Assembly: GCA_002898795.1 (NCBI GenBank)
Contig: BEIG01000005.1
Span: 1 to 55,766 of the forward strand
Source of the DNA: a bacterium HR30
GTDB taxonomy: Bacteria > Desulfobacterota > Binatia > HRBIN30
Direction of reading: 5' to 3'
Length of the DNA stretch: 55,766 nt
Shown: piece by piece, positions 30,360 to 39,737 of the stretch
Layout: each line of letters begins with the position of its first letter
Numbering within the stretch: position 1 is the stretch's first letter
Program-made: the position numbers and the translations under genes
The notes under the pieces: generated by a model
What the model saw: only the letters and a program-made list of their open reading frames with translations
Told to the model about the DNA's origin: nothing
Databases searched by the model: none

Positions 30360-31292
30360 CGCCGTCTCCAGGTAGATGGGTTCGCGCTATCATTGCTCGC
30401 CGCTACATGTCAAGGTTGCTCGAGGTTGCTCGAGCGATGGGTCTGCGGGAAGCCATGCTACCCAAACGAGCCAAAGAGGCCGCCTGAAGTGCCCTTCCGC
30501 TCGCGTCCAGATCTCACCAGGGTCCGGGGTTCCTACTCGGGTCGATTGCGCCCTTGTGACAGTTTCTTCAGTTCGAGCTGTAAGCCGAAGGCACCCGCGA
30601 AGCGGCGGCTGCCCAAGCCCGCCATGCCTAGCTTGTTGCGTACGGCGCCCTAGAGGTTCGAGGCGGCCTCGACCACCTGGGCTTGCGGTAGCGGCGTATT
30701 TGCACGCTCGGGCGGAGCCGGGATGAGTGAGTGCAGAACGCCCGCGTGGTTGAACACATGCACGCCGTGCCCACAGCGGGCGCCAAGGGTAGCACAGGCG
30801 TGAACAATCTCAGGGACTCCCGAGATCGACACGGCGAAGCCGGGACGGGCCGTACCGGTCTGCCAGTTCAAGGTCGCACGCGGCGCATAGAGTTGACCTT
30901 CGCTCCAGTGTGCACCGCGCTGCGAGCAGCTCTGCCGCGCCCCAGGTATCGGACCCGACTTGCTCCACTGTGCTTGTCACTGGACCGTGGTCTATCCAAG
31001 GCCCTGCGGGCGCGTGGGCGACGTGGTGCCGTCGCCGCGTTAGTGTCTGGGGAATATTCGGGACAAGTGTGTTTGTACGACGGCAACCCTGGATAACCAG
31101 TGCATCCCGCAGCGAGCCCTCGCCCCCTTTCTCACCCCGAGTTTGCACCCAAAATTGGGATCGTGAACATCCAAAGTTGTTCCATCGTCCCAAGTCGTCC
31201 CATACGGATGGCTCTAAGGTTGCGGTACCGGAGAACCGAAGCCAGAACTCGAGGAAAACCTGGGACCGTACCGCCGGCATGAAACGCCCTGT
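30360..31292. other. Gene-poor stretch of about 0.9 kb
   Basis: No convincing gene is visible. A plus-strand frame ending with TGA at 30480-30482 reads like a genuine C-terminus (ARAMGLREAMLPKRAKEAA), but it has no body upstream because that lies inside the repeat gene's start. It may be a gene remnant. Other frames here lack motifs. Confidence 0.45.
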
Positions 31293-32648
31293 TCAACGCG
31301 ACCGAGCGAGTTGTCCAGAGAGTTCCTGGGCTCGAACGACCGCTTTTCCGAGGAGGTAAAACGGCCCTCGGTCTGGCCCTGTAAAGAGCGAGCTGCCGGC
31401 AGCAACCGCAGGTGTGACCTCTCGACCATCCCGATCAAAGATTCGTGAGTTTCTCCCCAAAAGTGTCAGGCGCCATTCTGTCGGGCTTTCCGACCAGAGT
31501 GCCGTTACTTGTCCTCGAGGCGTATCGAAAACCAAACCGTGGGTGCCAGGACCATAAGGCGCCCTTTGCGACAAAGTCCCCTCCCCAGCAAGCTCGCTCA
31601 GCGTACGCAAAGCGAAATACGCCGGTTTGGGGCTTAGGTTGCCCGTTAGCAAACCCCAGTGGTGCTCGATATTTCCGGGCGAAGCGTTTGTTTCATCTCG
31701 ATCCTTGAACCAGACACTGAGCGGTAATCCAAGGGAAAAATTGGTTAGGATCATTCGCGCGACGTACGTCGCTTGCTGGTCCTGGGAAACTGCGGGGAGA
31801 AAGTTGAAACCCGTAGCTGGCGCATGGGGGTCGTAGCTGCTGTAGCCCCATTCGCCACTAATGACAGGTTTCTCGGGTCCGTGTTGACGTATGAGTGCCC
31901 GAACGGCGGCAACGTCGGCCGACACAGATTCCGGTGGCCCTTCACGGTAAAAATGCACCGTAACGCCATCGATGAGTGGAAGAACCCCGGCCGTGAACAC
32001 ACCCTCTAGGAACTGGAGATGCGGTATCGCACCCAACAGTGTGAAAGCCGCCGGGATTCCGGCCAGCACGGCACCGGCGAAAATGGTCGCCGAGGGATCG
32101 GCTGCCCGTACTACTGGAACTGTGGTCGCCACCAGCTGGGCATAAGCAGAAGGGTCAGGACCACGGCCTCGCCCGCTCCAAAAGAATGGCGAGTTCGGTT
32201 CGTTCCAGACTTCCCAGAGCACTCCTCGTCCTCTGTACCGTGTAGCGGCAGCACGAGCAAAATTTGCAAAGGCAGTCCGACCGGTGTCGTCCACGACGGC
32301 TCGACTCGGGCCGTAAAGGCGGTTCCCGTAGTCGAGGATAAACATGAGGCGTAGACCTTCCGCACTTGCTGCTTCGACTAGCTCGTCGCTGCCGGAGAAG
32401 TCGTAAACCCCAGGTTCCTTTTCCACGACTTCCCAATCGAGGTCGTTGCGCAACGTACGCACCCCGGCAGCACGAAGCAGCGCCAAAGCTTGGCGATCGA
32501 CCTGGCCGCGCGTGCCATAGTGGGTATTCACCCCAATGGTTTCTCCGAGAGTGAGCTTGCGATTGCCAGAAGGCTCCCCGTCATCTCCACAGGCGCTTAA
32601 GATGGCCGAGGTCACGGTCAGGACGAGGGAAAGGCGAACCAGCCGCAT
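31293..32648 (-). CDS. Lipoprotein glycoside hydrolase (clan GH-A, GH5/GH39-like)
   Basis: This protein has 451 aa from the ATG at 32648. A lipoprotein signal ends in LSAC with lipidation at Cys20. A TIM-barrel domain follows with the acid/base motif WEVWNEPN (E150) and the nucleophile region PVISGEWGYSS (E266), plus VHFYREGPP. These are clan GH-A features. A small strand-rich C-terminal domain at about 368-440 includes FDTPRGQVTALWSE and FTGPDRGPFYLLGKA; this part is duplicated as a fragment at 24685-24888. The start has a weak ribosome binding site. The substrate is unknown. Confidence 0.85.
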   Translation of the reverse strand: MRLVRLSLVLTVTSAILSACGDDGEPSGNRKLTLGETIGVNTHYGTRGQVDRQALALLRAAGVRTLRNDLDWEVVEKEPGVYDFSGSDELVEAASAEGLRLMFILDYGNRLYGPSRAVVDDTGRTAFANFARAAATRYRGRGVLWEVWNEPNSPFFWSGRGRGPDPSAYAQLVATTVPVVRAADPSATIFAGAVLAGIPAAFTLLGAIPHLQFLEGVFTAGVLPLIDGVTVHFYREGPPESVSADVAAVRALIRQHGPEKPVISGEWGYSSYDPHAPATGFNFLPAVSQDQQATYVARMILTNFSLGLPLSVWFKDRDETNASPGNIEHHWGLLTGNLSPKPAYFALRTLSELAGEGTLSQRAPYGPGTHGLVFDTPRGQVTALWSESPTEWRLTLLGRNSRIFDRDGREVTPAVAAGSSLFTGPDRGPFYLLGKAVVRAQELSGQLARSR

Positions 32649-32915
32649 AGCCAGAGTGAGCCACAGGCCCACGACAACGCGCAAGAGTAACCGGGTCGGA
32701 AAGCGGGAAGCCCATCTCGGTTGAAGAAGCTCTACGGTGGCCCTCGAGGGCTGAGGTCGCCACCACACTCGCGGCTTACTCCGGCGCGAAGTGAGACGGA
32801 CAGGGGCATGACGCACCAAAGACGACTCGCGCGATCATCGTTGGTTCACTCCGTGGGGGAGCGAGGAGCGCTTTCGAGGTGCGCTTCGGAGTGATACTCG
32901 AAAGGGCGCTCTGCC

Positions 32916-33815
32916 ATGTTCATCGGGATCGATTTGGGAGGAACCAAAATCGAAGGAGTCGTGCTCGACGACGCTTACCGCGTTTGCTTTCGCGAGCGGC
33001 GACCGACCAGACGGCACGAAGGCTACGACCGAATTGTTGAAGGCGTGGCGGAGATGTTTGCCGTGTGTTGCCAGGCTGCTGGGGGTCGCCCACCGGTGGT
33101 TGGAATTGGCACGCCTGGTTCCGTATCGCTGAGCGACGGGACAATGAAAAACTGTAACACCACGTGCCTGAATGGGCGGCCACTCCAGCGCGACTTGGAA
33201 CAAGCGCTGGGTACGAAAGTCGTTCTGGAAAACGATGCAAACTTATTCGCCTGGGCGGAAGCGCGCTTGGGTGCTGCCACGGGGTACGAAGTGGTGTTTG
33301 GCGTCATTTTGGGAACTGGCGTCGGCGGGGGCATCGTCTGGCAGGGGAAAATTTGGCCGGGTGCGCACCGCCTTGCCGGTGAGTGGGGGCACCATCGGAT
33401 CGTAGAGCAAGGGCCCCCTTGTTATTGCGGCGACTACGGCTGTGTGGAAACGCTGATCGCCGGGCCAGCCGTGGAAGCCTACGCGGAAAAGGAAAGAGGA
33501 TTTTACGCTCCGCTTGCCGAGGTAGTTCGAGCCGCGCGCCAGGGCGAGGCTGGGGCGCGACGGGTCATCGACCACTTTTTGGAATGCTTTGGGCGTGCGC
33601 TAGCGAACGTGATCAACATTGTCGATCCGAGTTGTGTCGTGCTGGGCGGAGGCGTGTCGAACATCGATGAGCTGTACACTCATGGCCGGGATGCAGTGGC
33701 GCGGCATGTATTTGGCGGAGAATTTTCCGCTCCGATTCTGCGCCATCAGCTTGGAGATTCGGCGGGTGTGATCGGTGCGGCCTTGCTTGCAGCAGAATCC
33801 GAGCACCGGGCATGA
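32916..33815 (+). CDS. ROK-family sugar kinase
   Basis: This cytosolic kinase of 299 aa phosphorylates a hexose such as fructose, glucose or N-acetylglucosamine. The ATP motif FIGIDLGGTKIEG opens the protein. ENDANLFAWAEA holds the catalytic Asp, and GTGVGGGIV follows. The zinc-binding ROK signature GEWGHH with CYCGDYGCVET is intact. Its stop overlaps the next gene's ATG by 4 bp (ATGA), so it is coupled to the glycosyltransferase. Exact sugar preference cannot be read from the sequence. Confidence 0.92.
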   Translation: MFIGIDLGGTKIEGVVLDDAYRVCFRERRPTRRHEGYDRIVEGVAEMFAVCCQAAGGRPPVVGIGTPGSVSLSDGTMKNCNTTCLNGRPLQRDLEQALGTKVVLENDANLFAWAEARLGAATGYEVVFGVILGTGVGGGIVWQGKIWPGAHRLAGEWGHHRIVEQGPPCYCGDYGCVETLIAGPAVEAYAEKERGFYAPLAEVVRAARQGEAGARRVIDHFLECFGRALANVINIVDPSCVVLGGGVSNIDELYTHGRDAVARHVFGGEFSAPILRHQLGDSAGVIGAALLAAESEHRA

Positions 33816-35161
33816 CTGAGCCAGGACAGGCGAGCACTGTGCGGGTTGGGGAGAGGGCAGAGGGCACGGTTCGCCGTTGGTGTGCCCTGTGGGCTGACTC
33901 GCCCCTTGCCCATTGGTGGCTTCGCCGAGCCATTGGGGTGTACGTCGTTGCGGTGTTCGCGATCCGAATTCACCACGAAGGAGACTTTGCTGGCTACCTG
34001 CGCGTCGGGGAGCTCGTGCTTCAGGGGCAGGACCCGTATCGTGCTGCCGGTGCACTGAACACGTGGCCACCGTTCTTTAGCGTGTTGTGCGTGCCGCTTG
34101 CGATCCTGGCGATGCCAAGTCCGTACGTCGCGCGCGGAGTTTGGTTCGTTTTGAACTTTGCGGCACTGTGGTGGATCCTCAGCCTCATCGCCAAACTGGT
34201 TTACGGGCGGCGCCTCACTTGGCGTTCGCCGCAAGGCTTGCTGCTGACCAGCCCCTTCGTGCTTCTGCCCGCTTTGTTCAGCGAGCGGTACGTGAGCAGC
34301 AATTTTGACCATGTGCAAATCAACTTGATCTTGTTCGCGCTGGTTTTGGCCGGCTTGAAAGCTCAGATGGAAGGCAACGAAGCCAGGGGCGGAGCATTGG
34401 TGGCGTTTGCTGCCGCAATAAAATTGCTGCCTCTGACCTTCCTCTTGTATTTCCTGTGGCGCCGGCGGTGGCGCGCGCTTCTAAGCTCGGCTGCGATTTT
34501 TGTGGGGTTGTCTCTCAGCCCGGCGTTGCTTTGGGGCTGGCCTCGGTATTGGGACTATTTTGCCGCGTGGCGGGAGCGGGTGTCGGCCGGTTGGGGGGTG
34601 GGACGGCTGAATCAATCCGTGTGGGCGATGTGGGACCGCTGGCTGGGCCATGGTATGATCCCAATGCTCACGCCTGGAGCACACGACATCCCATCTTCAG
34701 GTTCGCCATGGGTTCCGGTTGCCGTGGGAGTCACCCTTGCGACCTTGGTCGGTTGCTTCTGGGCTCGTAGCCGCAAGGGCGGGGGCGATCCCGCACAGCA
34801 ACTTTGTGAGTGGAGTTTTGTCTTCTTGGCAACGGCCCTGTTCTCGCCCGTGACTTGGAAAGCGTACTTGGCGGTGGTGCTCCTACCGAACACGCTGCTG
34901 TTCGCAACCTGGTGGCAAGCAACGCGGAACGCCCCATCCCACCGGGCGGCGCTCCTGGGCTTGGCTGCTAGCGTGACCACCAATCTTCTCTCGCCCGGCT
35001 TGCTCGGACGCAACTTGGCCGCGCGCCTGGAGATGGCATGCGTGCCCACCATCTTGGGGCTCACGCTGTTGGCCGCACTCGTGTGGGTGTACCCGTACTT
35101 GTCGTTCGCGACTTTTCGGGCCGAAGGTGCGCGCGCTGGGCGGACACCATCGCTGACCTAA
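33812..35161 (+). CDS. GT87-like polytopic glycosyltransferase (DUF2029)
   Basis: This 449-aa inner-membrane protein has roughly ten hydrophobic helices. The first loop carries an acidic motif (HHEGDFAGYLR) and LQGQDPYRAAG, typical of GT-C enzymes of the GT87/DUF2029 group, which use polyprenyl-phosphate sugars. LNQSVWAMWDRWLG in the middle loop fits the same family. It is translationally coupled to the ROK kinase, suggesting both serve envelope glycan synthesis. It ends 12 bp from the convergent PEBP gene. Confidence 0.8.
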   Translation: MTEPGQASTVRVGERAEGTVRRWCALWADSPLAHWWLRRAIGVYVVAVFAIRIHHEGDFAGYLRVGELVLQGQDPYRAAGALNTWPPFFSVLCVPLAILAMPSPYVARGVWFVLNFAALWWILSLIAKLVYGRRLTWRSPQGLLLTSPFVLLPALFSERYVSSNFDHVQINLILFALVLAGLKAQMEGNEARGGALVAFAAAIKLLPLTFLLYFLWRRRWRALLSSAAIFVGLSLSPALLWGWPRYWDYFAAWRERVSAGWGVGRLNQSVWAMWDRWLGHGMIPMLTPGAHDIPSSGSPWVPVAVGVTLATLVGCFWARSRKGGGDPAQQLCEWSFVFLATALFSPVTWKAYLAVVLLPNTLLFATWWQATRNAPSHRAALLGLAASVTTNLLSPGLLGRNLAARLEMACVPTILGLTLLAALVWVYPYLSFATFRAEGARAGRTPSLT

Positions 35162-35173
35162 ACGAAGCCGTTG

Positions 35174-35653
35174 CTAGCGGCGCGCCTTCTGGTACGTGCC
35201 TATAAGCTCTGCCTGTTCGAGCACGTGCCCTTTCATGGCATTTTCAAGCTGGGCCTTGGTGGGCGTGCCGAGATCCGGCAAAACACGGTCCAAGGCATAC
35301 AGCTTGAAAAAGTAGCGATGGCGCCCGATTGGCGGACACGGCCCGCCATAACCCGTGCGTTTCCAGTCATTCAGCCCTTCCTTGGTGCCCGCCGGCAGCG
35401 CTTGGGACTTCACCCCTTCAGGCAAACCGCTGCTATCGGGAGGCAGGTTATAGAGCACCCAGTGTACCCAAGTCATGCGAGGGGCGGCAGGGTCTGGGGC
35501 ATCCGGGTCGTCCATGATGAGCACCAAACTCTTTGCGCCTTGGGGGACGCCAGACCAATGAAGGGGTGGGGAGATGTCGTCTCCATCGCACGTGTACTTT
35601 GATGGGATCGCACCCCGATGAGTGAAAGCAGACGACTCGATCGTCAATGCCAT
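35174..35653 (-). CDS. YbhB/YbcL-type PEBP-family protein
   Basis: This 159-aa protein belongs to the phosphatidylethanolamine-binding/Raf-kinase-inhibitor-like family. Motifs are YTCDGDDISPPLHWSG, LIMDDPDAPDP with MTWVHWVLYN, and the C-terminal GRHRYFFKLYALD. The ATG at 35653 is preceded by GAGGAGGG, so I treat it as cytosolic. An upstream in-frame start at 35764 would add a hydrophobic leader and make it exported. The function of bacterial members is poorly known. Confidence 0.9.
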   Translation of the reverse strand: MALTIESSAFTHRGAIPSKYTCDGDDISPPLHWSGVPQGAKSLVLIMDDPDAPDPAAPRMTWVHWVLYNLPPDSSGLPEGVKSQALPAGTKEGLNDWKRTGYGGPCPPIGRHRYFFKLYALDRVLPDLGTPTKAQLENAMKGHVLEQAELIGTYQKARR

Positions 35654-35857
35654 GACCAGCCCTCCTCTGCCAGAAAAGTTCCCAACAAGACCGAGAAGAA
35701 CGACGGCGCTGTGAATGATCAGTCTTTGAGGTCGTAGCCCATGCGCAAAACTAGTCTTCCACACAGTTCCTCAGCCTCGACGACGCCGGAGCATACACCG
35801 GAAACCTCTCGCGGAGAAGATGCGACAGCGCTTTGGCCGAGCAGCGGGGTCGATTCC

Positions 35858-37231
35858 TCACGCTGTGCCCAACACGTGCCCAAGAGCCTCTTCCACCGTG
35901 GGGAAGTGGAAACGAAACCCGCTTTGAAGTAGGCGGGTCGGGCGCACCCTTGTACTCGACAAGATCAGTTCTTCGCCCATCTCCCCGAGAATCCAGCGCA
36001 CGGCGGATGCGGGAAATGGGAGAAGCGCGGGTCGGCCAAGTGCCTGGGCTAGGGCTTGGGCAAAAGTCGCGTTCGTGACCGGATGGGGTGACACAGCGTT
36101 GACCGGGCCACGGAGATCGTCCTTGACAGCACAAAACAAAATGACCGCTGCAAGGTCGTCGGGGGTGATCCAGCTCAGATACTGACGGCCTGTGCCCGTG
36201 CGCCCACCCAGCCCAAGCCAAAACGGCCACAACAGCCGGCGAAGGGCCCCTCCTCTTGGACTCAACACGACGCCGATCCTCAATCGAACCACACGAATGC
36301 CCGCTTCTTCGGGGGGACGACTTGCAGCTTCCCATTCGCGGCACACAGAGGCGAGAAAACCCTCGCCAGCCGAGCTGTCCTCGTCGAGAAGCTCATCTCC
36401 CCGGTTTCCGTAGAAGCCGATGGCAGAGGCAACGATGAACGCCTTCGGTAGCACTTTCCATTGGGCGACACGTTCCGCCAGTTTAGCTGTAGTCATGACA
36501 CGGCTCGCTCGGATCTCGGCCTTGCGATCCGCCGTCCACCGCCGCTCGCCTACGTTCGCTCCTGCCAGGTGAACCACAACATCGATTGGTTGCTCAGGAT
36601 CCAACTTGATTTCCCCTGTAGAAGGTGTCCACAGAACTTCGCCCGTAGCGTTTGTCTCCCGTCGGGTCGCACGAATCACCCGGTGACCGCCAGCACTCAG
36701 GAAGGCGCATAGGGTGGAACCCACCAGCCCCGTTGCCCCAGTAACGAGGAAGCGTAGAGGGGTGGTGGATAGCTCCTGATGGCGGACAAGGTCATGGGCG
36801 AGCACGCGGTGACGGTATCGAAACATCCGCGCCATTTCGCGACGCAGGAAAAGTCGATCTACCGCGTCGTCCAACACCGCGGGTCGCACGAACGCACGGT
36901 ACCGCACTTCGTCCTCCATGCGAAACTCTCGACTTCCGAGGGGCACGAAGCGATGGACGTGCTCCCAAAAGGCCATGGGGCCGGCAACCAACCGATCCCG
37001 GAATTCCACACCGGGTTTGCCCCCGTAGTGTTCCGCTCGCCACCTTACGTGGAAAGGTCCGATGCGGAACCTGAAGTCGACTTCGCCAGCTTCGATCGTT
37101 CCCTGTCGGCGCTCTACATCTACCTGAGTCCACGGCGGTGTGAGCCGTTCGAATGCGCCCTCTCGGGTGTGCCAATCATAGGCAAACGAAGCGTTTACGG
37201 GAATGACGGACTGAAACCGAAATTCGTGCAT
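35858..37231 (-). CDS. SRPBCC domain fused to TIGR01777-family NAD(P)-binding epimerase
   Basis: This two-domain protein has 457 aa. Residues 1-150 form an SRPBCC (START-like) domain (SFAYDWHTREGAFERLTPPW). From about 160 a short-chain epimerase domain begins with the Rossmann motif FLVTGATGLVGSTL, followed by HLAGANVGERRW and SAIGFYGNRGDE, typical of the YfcH/TIGR01777 group. The fusion is known in other bacteria. The ATG at 37231 lacks a strong ribosome binding site. The substrate is unknown. Confidence 0.88.
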   Translation of the reverse strand: MHEFRFQSVIPVNASFAYDWHTREGAFERLTPPWTQVDVERRQGTIEAGEVDFRFRIGPFHVRWRAEHYGGKPGVEFRDRLVAGPMAFWEHVHRFVPLGSREFRMEDEVRYRAFVRPAVLDDAVDRLFLRREMARMFRYRHRVLAHDLVRHQELSTTPLRFLVTGATGLVGSTLCAFLSAGGHRVIRATRRETNATGEVLWTPSTGEIKLDPEQPIDVVVHLAGANVGERRWTADRKAEIRASRVMTTAKLAERVAQWKVLPKAFIVASAIGFYGNRGDELLDEDSSAGEGFLASVCREWEAASRPPEEAGIRVVRLRIGVVLSPRGGALRRLLWPFWLGLGGRTGTGRQYLSWITPDDLAAVILFCAVKDDLRGPVNAVSPHPVTNATFAQALAQALGRPALLPFPASAVRWILGEMGEELILSSTRVRPTRLLQSGFRFHFPTVEEALGHVLGTA

Positions 37232-37488
37232 GACCCAGAAGATGGGATGCACGCGAACCCGGAACAAGCCCCTCGGATGTAGGCCGCCCACAGCTTGGGT
37301 TCACACGGGCACCTGGGAAAACCCACGATCGCTGGGTTGTTGCGAATCGGTCGGGAGTGCGAAGGTGGGGCTGCTCAGGTGGTGCGTGCGCCCCGTGAGG
37401 CAGCACAGCCGGCCGGCAAAGGCTACGGTCAGGGTTCGCAGCTAGAAGGGTCGCTCTGGCAAATGCCGGTCGGCAGTTGTTTTTGTCT

Positions 37489-38679
37489 TCAGTCGGCGGC
37501 TCGCTCCGGGTGCTGTTGTCGGTACACCGGGCAGTCGAGAAGGCGGTCGCGAAAGGGGCAGAACAGACGAATCACCTCGTCGTGGCATCCGTACCCGTAG
37601 GGAAAAGCGCGCGCGTAAGCGGAGCGGACAACGCTGCGTAGCTCCCGCTCAGGCAAGGGTGCCGTCAGCTTTCGGTTCCACGCGACAAGAATGTCGTTTG
37701 TTTGGGCCTGCGGGTACCCCGCGCGGCGGAGTGCGGAAGCCAGGCGGATGGCGACGTTGTTGCGAATACCCGGCGGAATATCGCTTTCCAGCATGTGCTG
37801 GCGGGCTGCACAGAGAGCTGCGGTTAAGTCCTGCGGAGGCTGCGGGAGCCGGTACGGATGAGGCCGGCCGCGGCGTGCAGCGCGGCGGGCGCGAGAGAAC
37901 GCGGCGCGAGCTGTGTCGTTCGCTTCAACGTGCTCCAACGGTAGCAAGCCCTGACATAGGGTCCGCGGGTCCGGACGGGGCGAGCGCGCGAGAGCGCGGA
38001 TTTCGTCCGGCGAGAAGGAAAAAAGCTCCTGCGCGGAAAGTGGTATTTTGTACAAGCCGCTCTGCCGATGGCGGGAGTTCGTAAGCCGCAGGAGGCGCAC
38101 CTTGTCCCCGATGGCCTGATCGAAGCGTGCCAAACCTTCGCTTACACCGAGGGAACGCCACACCTGAAGCCTGAGGAGAGAAAAGATCCGGTGCAAGTCG
38201 GTCGCTGGTGCCACTCGGCCGAAGATGCGGGTGTCCAAGAGTATATGAAACCCCTTGTGGCCGCTGAAGTAAGCGTAGATCGCGGAATCTGGAACATGCC
38301 AGCGCTGCTGTAAGAAGGCATAGGTTTGCCGCGCCAGTGCCAAGGCCGCCAACAGACCTGCAGCGGTTGGCTCCGCATCGATGTCGAACGGCAGGAACGG
38401 GGCCCAAATCCGCCCATCGAAGCCGGCGATGGACGGCCGACCATTGACCCGGTGCTCCGCAAGGTAGAGGAAAACTTCCTCGGAGAAAAAGAAAATCGTC
38501 GCAAAACAGTCGTCGGGGCCAAACCGCGCCACAAACTCCTCCACGCGTTCGACGGGGTAGATGTGGTTGCGAAACCCTGGTGCGGCTGCGGCTGCACAGT
38601 CCACGAAGCGGTAGCGCCGTTTCGTCACCAACCGCGAAGCGGACGTGAAAGGGGGCTGCAGGGTGGAATCGCTTTCCAT
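37489..38679 (-). CDS. Stand-alone archaeo-eukaryotic-type primase (AEP) with PriCT-like C-terminus
   Basis: This 396-aa protein has the three AEP catalytic motifs. PFDIDAE supplies D99 and D101, SGHKGFHILL is at 139-148, and RLTNSRHRQSGLYKIPL is at 198-214. The C-terminal helical part (PPGIRNNVAIRLASALRRAG, then WNRKLTAPLPERELRSVVRSAY) resembles the PriCT module. It ends in three cysteines spaced C-x8-C-x8-C (365, 374, 383), possibly binding zinc or an Fe-S cluster. No helicase domain or phage/plasmid gene is adjacent. A role in DNA priming, repair or damage tolerance is inferred. The ATG at 38679 has AGAGGGG upstream. Confidence 0.78.
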   Translation of the reverse strand: MESDSTLQPPFTSASRLVTKRRYRFVDCAAAAAPGFRNHIYPVERVEEFVARFGPDDCFATIFFFSEEVFLYLAEHRVNGRPSIAGFDGRIWAPFLPFDIDAEPTAAGLLAALALARQTYAFLQQRWHVPDSAIYAYFSGHKGFHILLDTRIFGRVAPATDLHRIFSLLRLQVWRSLGVSEGLARFDQAIGDKVRLLRLTNSRHRQSGLYKIPLSAQELFSFSPDEIRALARSPRPDPRTLCQGLLPLEHVEANDTARAAFSRARRAARRGRPHPYRLPQPPQDLTAALCAARQHMLESDIPPGIRNNVAIRLASALRRAGYPQAQTNDILVAWNRKLTAPLPERELRSVVRSAYARAFPYGYGCHDEVIRLFCPFRDRLLDCPVYRQQHPERAAD

Positions 38680-38779
38680 GACGTGACCCCTCTACCCTTG
38701 CGCAAACAGGGGCAGCATGGCAACGCGTTGAATCCCGTGAGACCGTGACCTTCGCATCGCAAAGGAAAGGAGGACGTAG

Positions 38780-39637
38780 ATGCCCATCGATGTGCAAAAG
38801 GCTTTGGGTGCTCAGTTACCGTCGACAACCGGTTCGTGGAACCCGGACCAAGTGATTTTGTATCACCTAGGAATCGGTGCCGGGTTGACCAAGCCGACCG
38901 ACCGGAAAGAGCTCGAGTACACGTACGAACGTTACCTGAAGGTGTTGCCCAGCTTTGCGGTGATCCCCGTGTTTGGAGCGCTTGGCGGAATGAACAATAT
39001 CCCGGGAATCAACATCAACCTGGCGATGGTGCTCCACGGAGAGCAAGAAATCGAGCTGCAGCGTCCCTTGCCCGTAGCCGCAGAAATCGAAAACACGGCG
39101 CGGGTGGCGGGAATTTACGATAAGGGAAAGGCAGCGTTAATCGTGCTCGAAGTGAGCACAAAGGAAAAGGGCGGCGCCCCGTTGTTTACCAATCGGTTCA
39201 CGATCTTTGCCCGAGGGGAAGGTGGCTTTGGTGGCGACCCTGGCCCAAAAGCGCAACATGAAATGCCGGCTCGCCCAGCGGACGCGGTGGTGGAGTCGCC
39301 CACCATGCCCCACCAGGCCCTTCTCTATCGCCTTTCGGGGGACAAAAACCCCCTGCACTGTGACCCTGAGTTTGCAAAGCTTGCGGGTTTCGAAAAGCCC
39401 ATCCTCCACGGGCTCTGCTCCTTTGGCATCGTGTGCAAGGCTGTCGTCGATACCATGCTGGACGGAGGGGTTGATCGCGTGGCGTCGTACGCAGCACGCT
39501 TTTCGGGCGTGGTGTACCCGGGAGAAACCATCGTCACCTCCATGTGGAAGGAAGACGGCAAGATCGTTATCTCCGCAAAAACCAAAGAGCGTGACACCCC
39601 GGTGATCAGCAATTCGGCCATCCGCCTCCGCGAGTAG
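38780..39637 (+). CDS. MaoC-like (R)-specific enoyl-CoA hydratase, double hotdog
   Basis: This 285-aa protein resembles the hydratase-2 part of eukaryotic peroxisomal multifunctional enzyme 2. The N-terminal hotdog half (residues 1-150) is catalytically silent in the family. The second half has D188, N190 and H193 in GDKNPLHCDPEFAK, then FEKPILHGLCSFG. It hydrates trans-2-enoyl-CoA to the (R)-3-hydroxy form. AGGAGG precedes the ATG. It stands alone, followed by a strong hairpin. Confidence 0.93.
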   Translation: MPIDVQKALGAQLPSTTGSWNPDQVILYHLGIGAGLTKPTDRKELEYTYERYLKVLPSFAVIPVFGALGGMNNIPGININLAMVLHGEQEIELQRPLPVAAEIENTARVAGIYDKGKAALIVLEVSTKEKGGAPLFTNRFTIFARGEGGFGGDPGPKAQHEMPARPADAVVESPTMPHQALLYRLSGDKNPLHCDPEFAKLAGFEKPILHGLCSFGIVCKAVVDTMLDGGVDRVASYAARFSGVVYPGETIVTSMWKEDGKIVISAKTKERDTPVISNSAIRLRE

Positions 39638-39645
39638 TCGGTGCC

Positions 39646-39672
39646 CTCGGGGCCGCTGGTGGCGGCCCCGAG
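39646..39672 (+). terminator. Strong GC hairpin after the MaoC gene
   Basis: The perfect 11-bp arms CTCGGGGCCGC and GCGGCCCCGAG are separated by 5 nt, starting 9 bp after the stop. No T-run follows, so it may stabilise the 3' end or act with Rho. Confidence 0.6.
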
Positions 39673-39737
39673 CTCCTACGCAAGTAGCCCCCGAAGGAAT
39701 CAAACCTCTTCTTCGCGGTGGGAGCGGGACCTGCCGC

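Noticed and set aside
30810-31280. Minus-strand frame of 156 codons upstream of the repeat-protease gene
   Set aside because: It has no domain, signal peptide or ribosome binding site; it is kept only as part of the gene-poor stretch.
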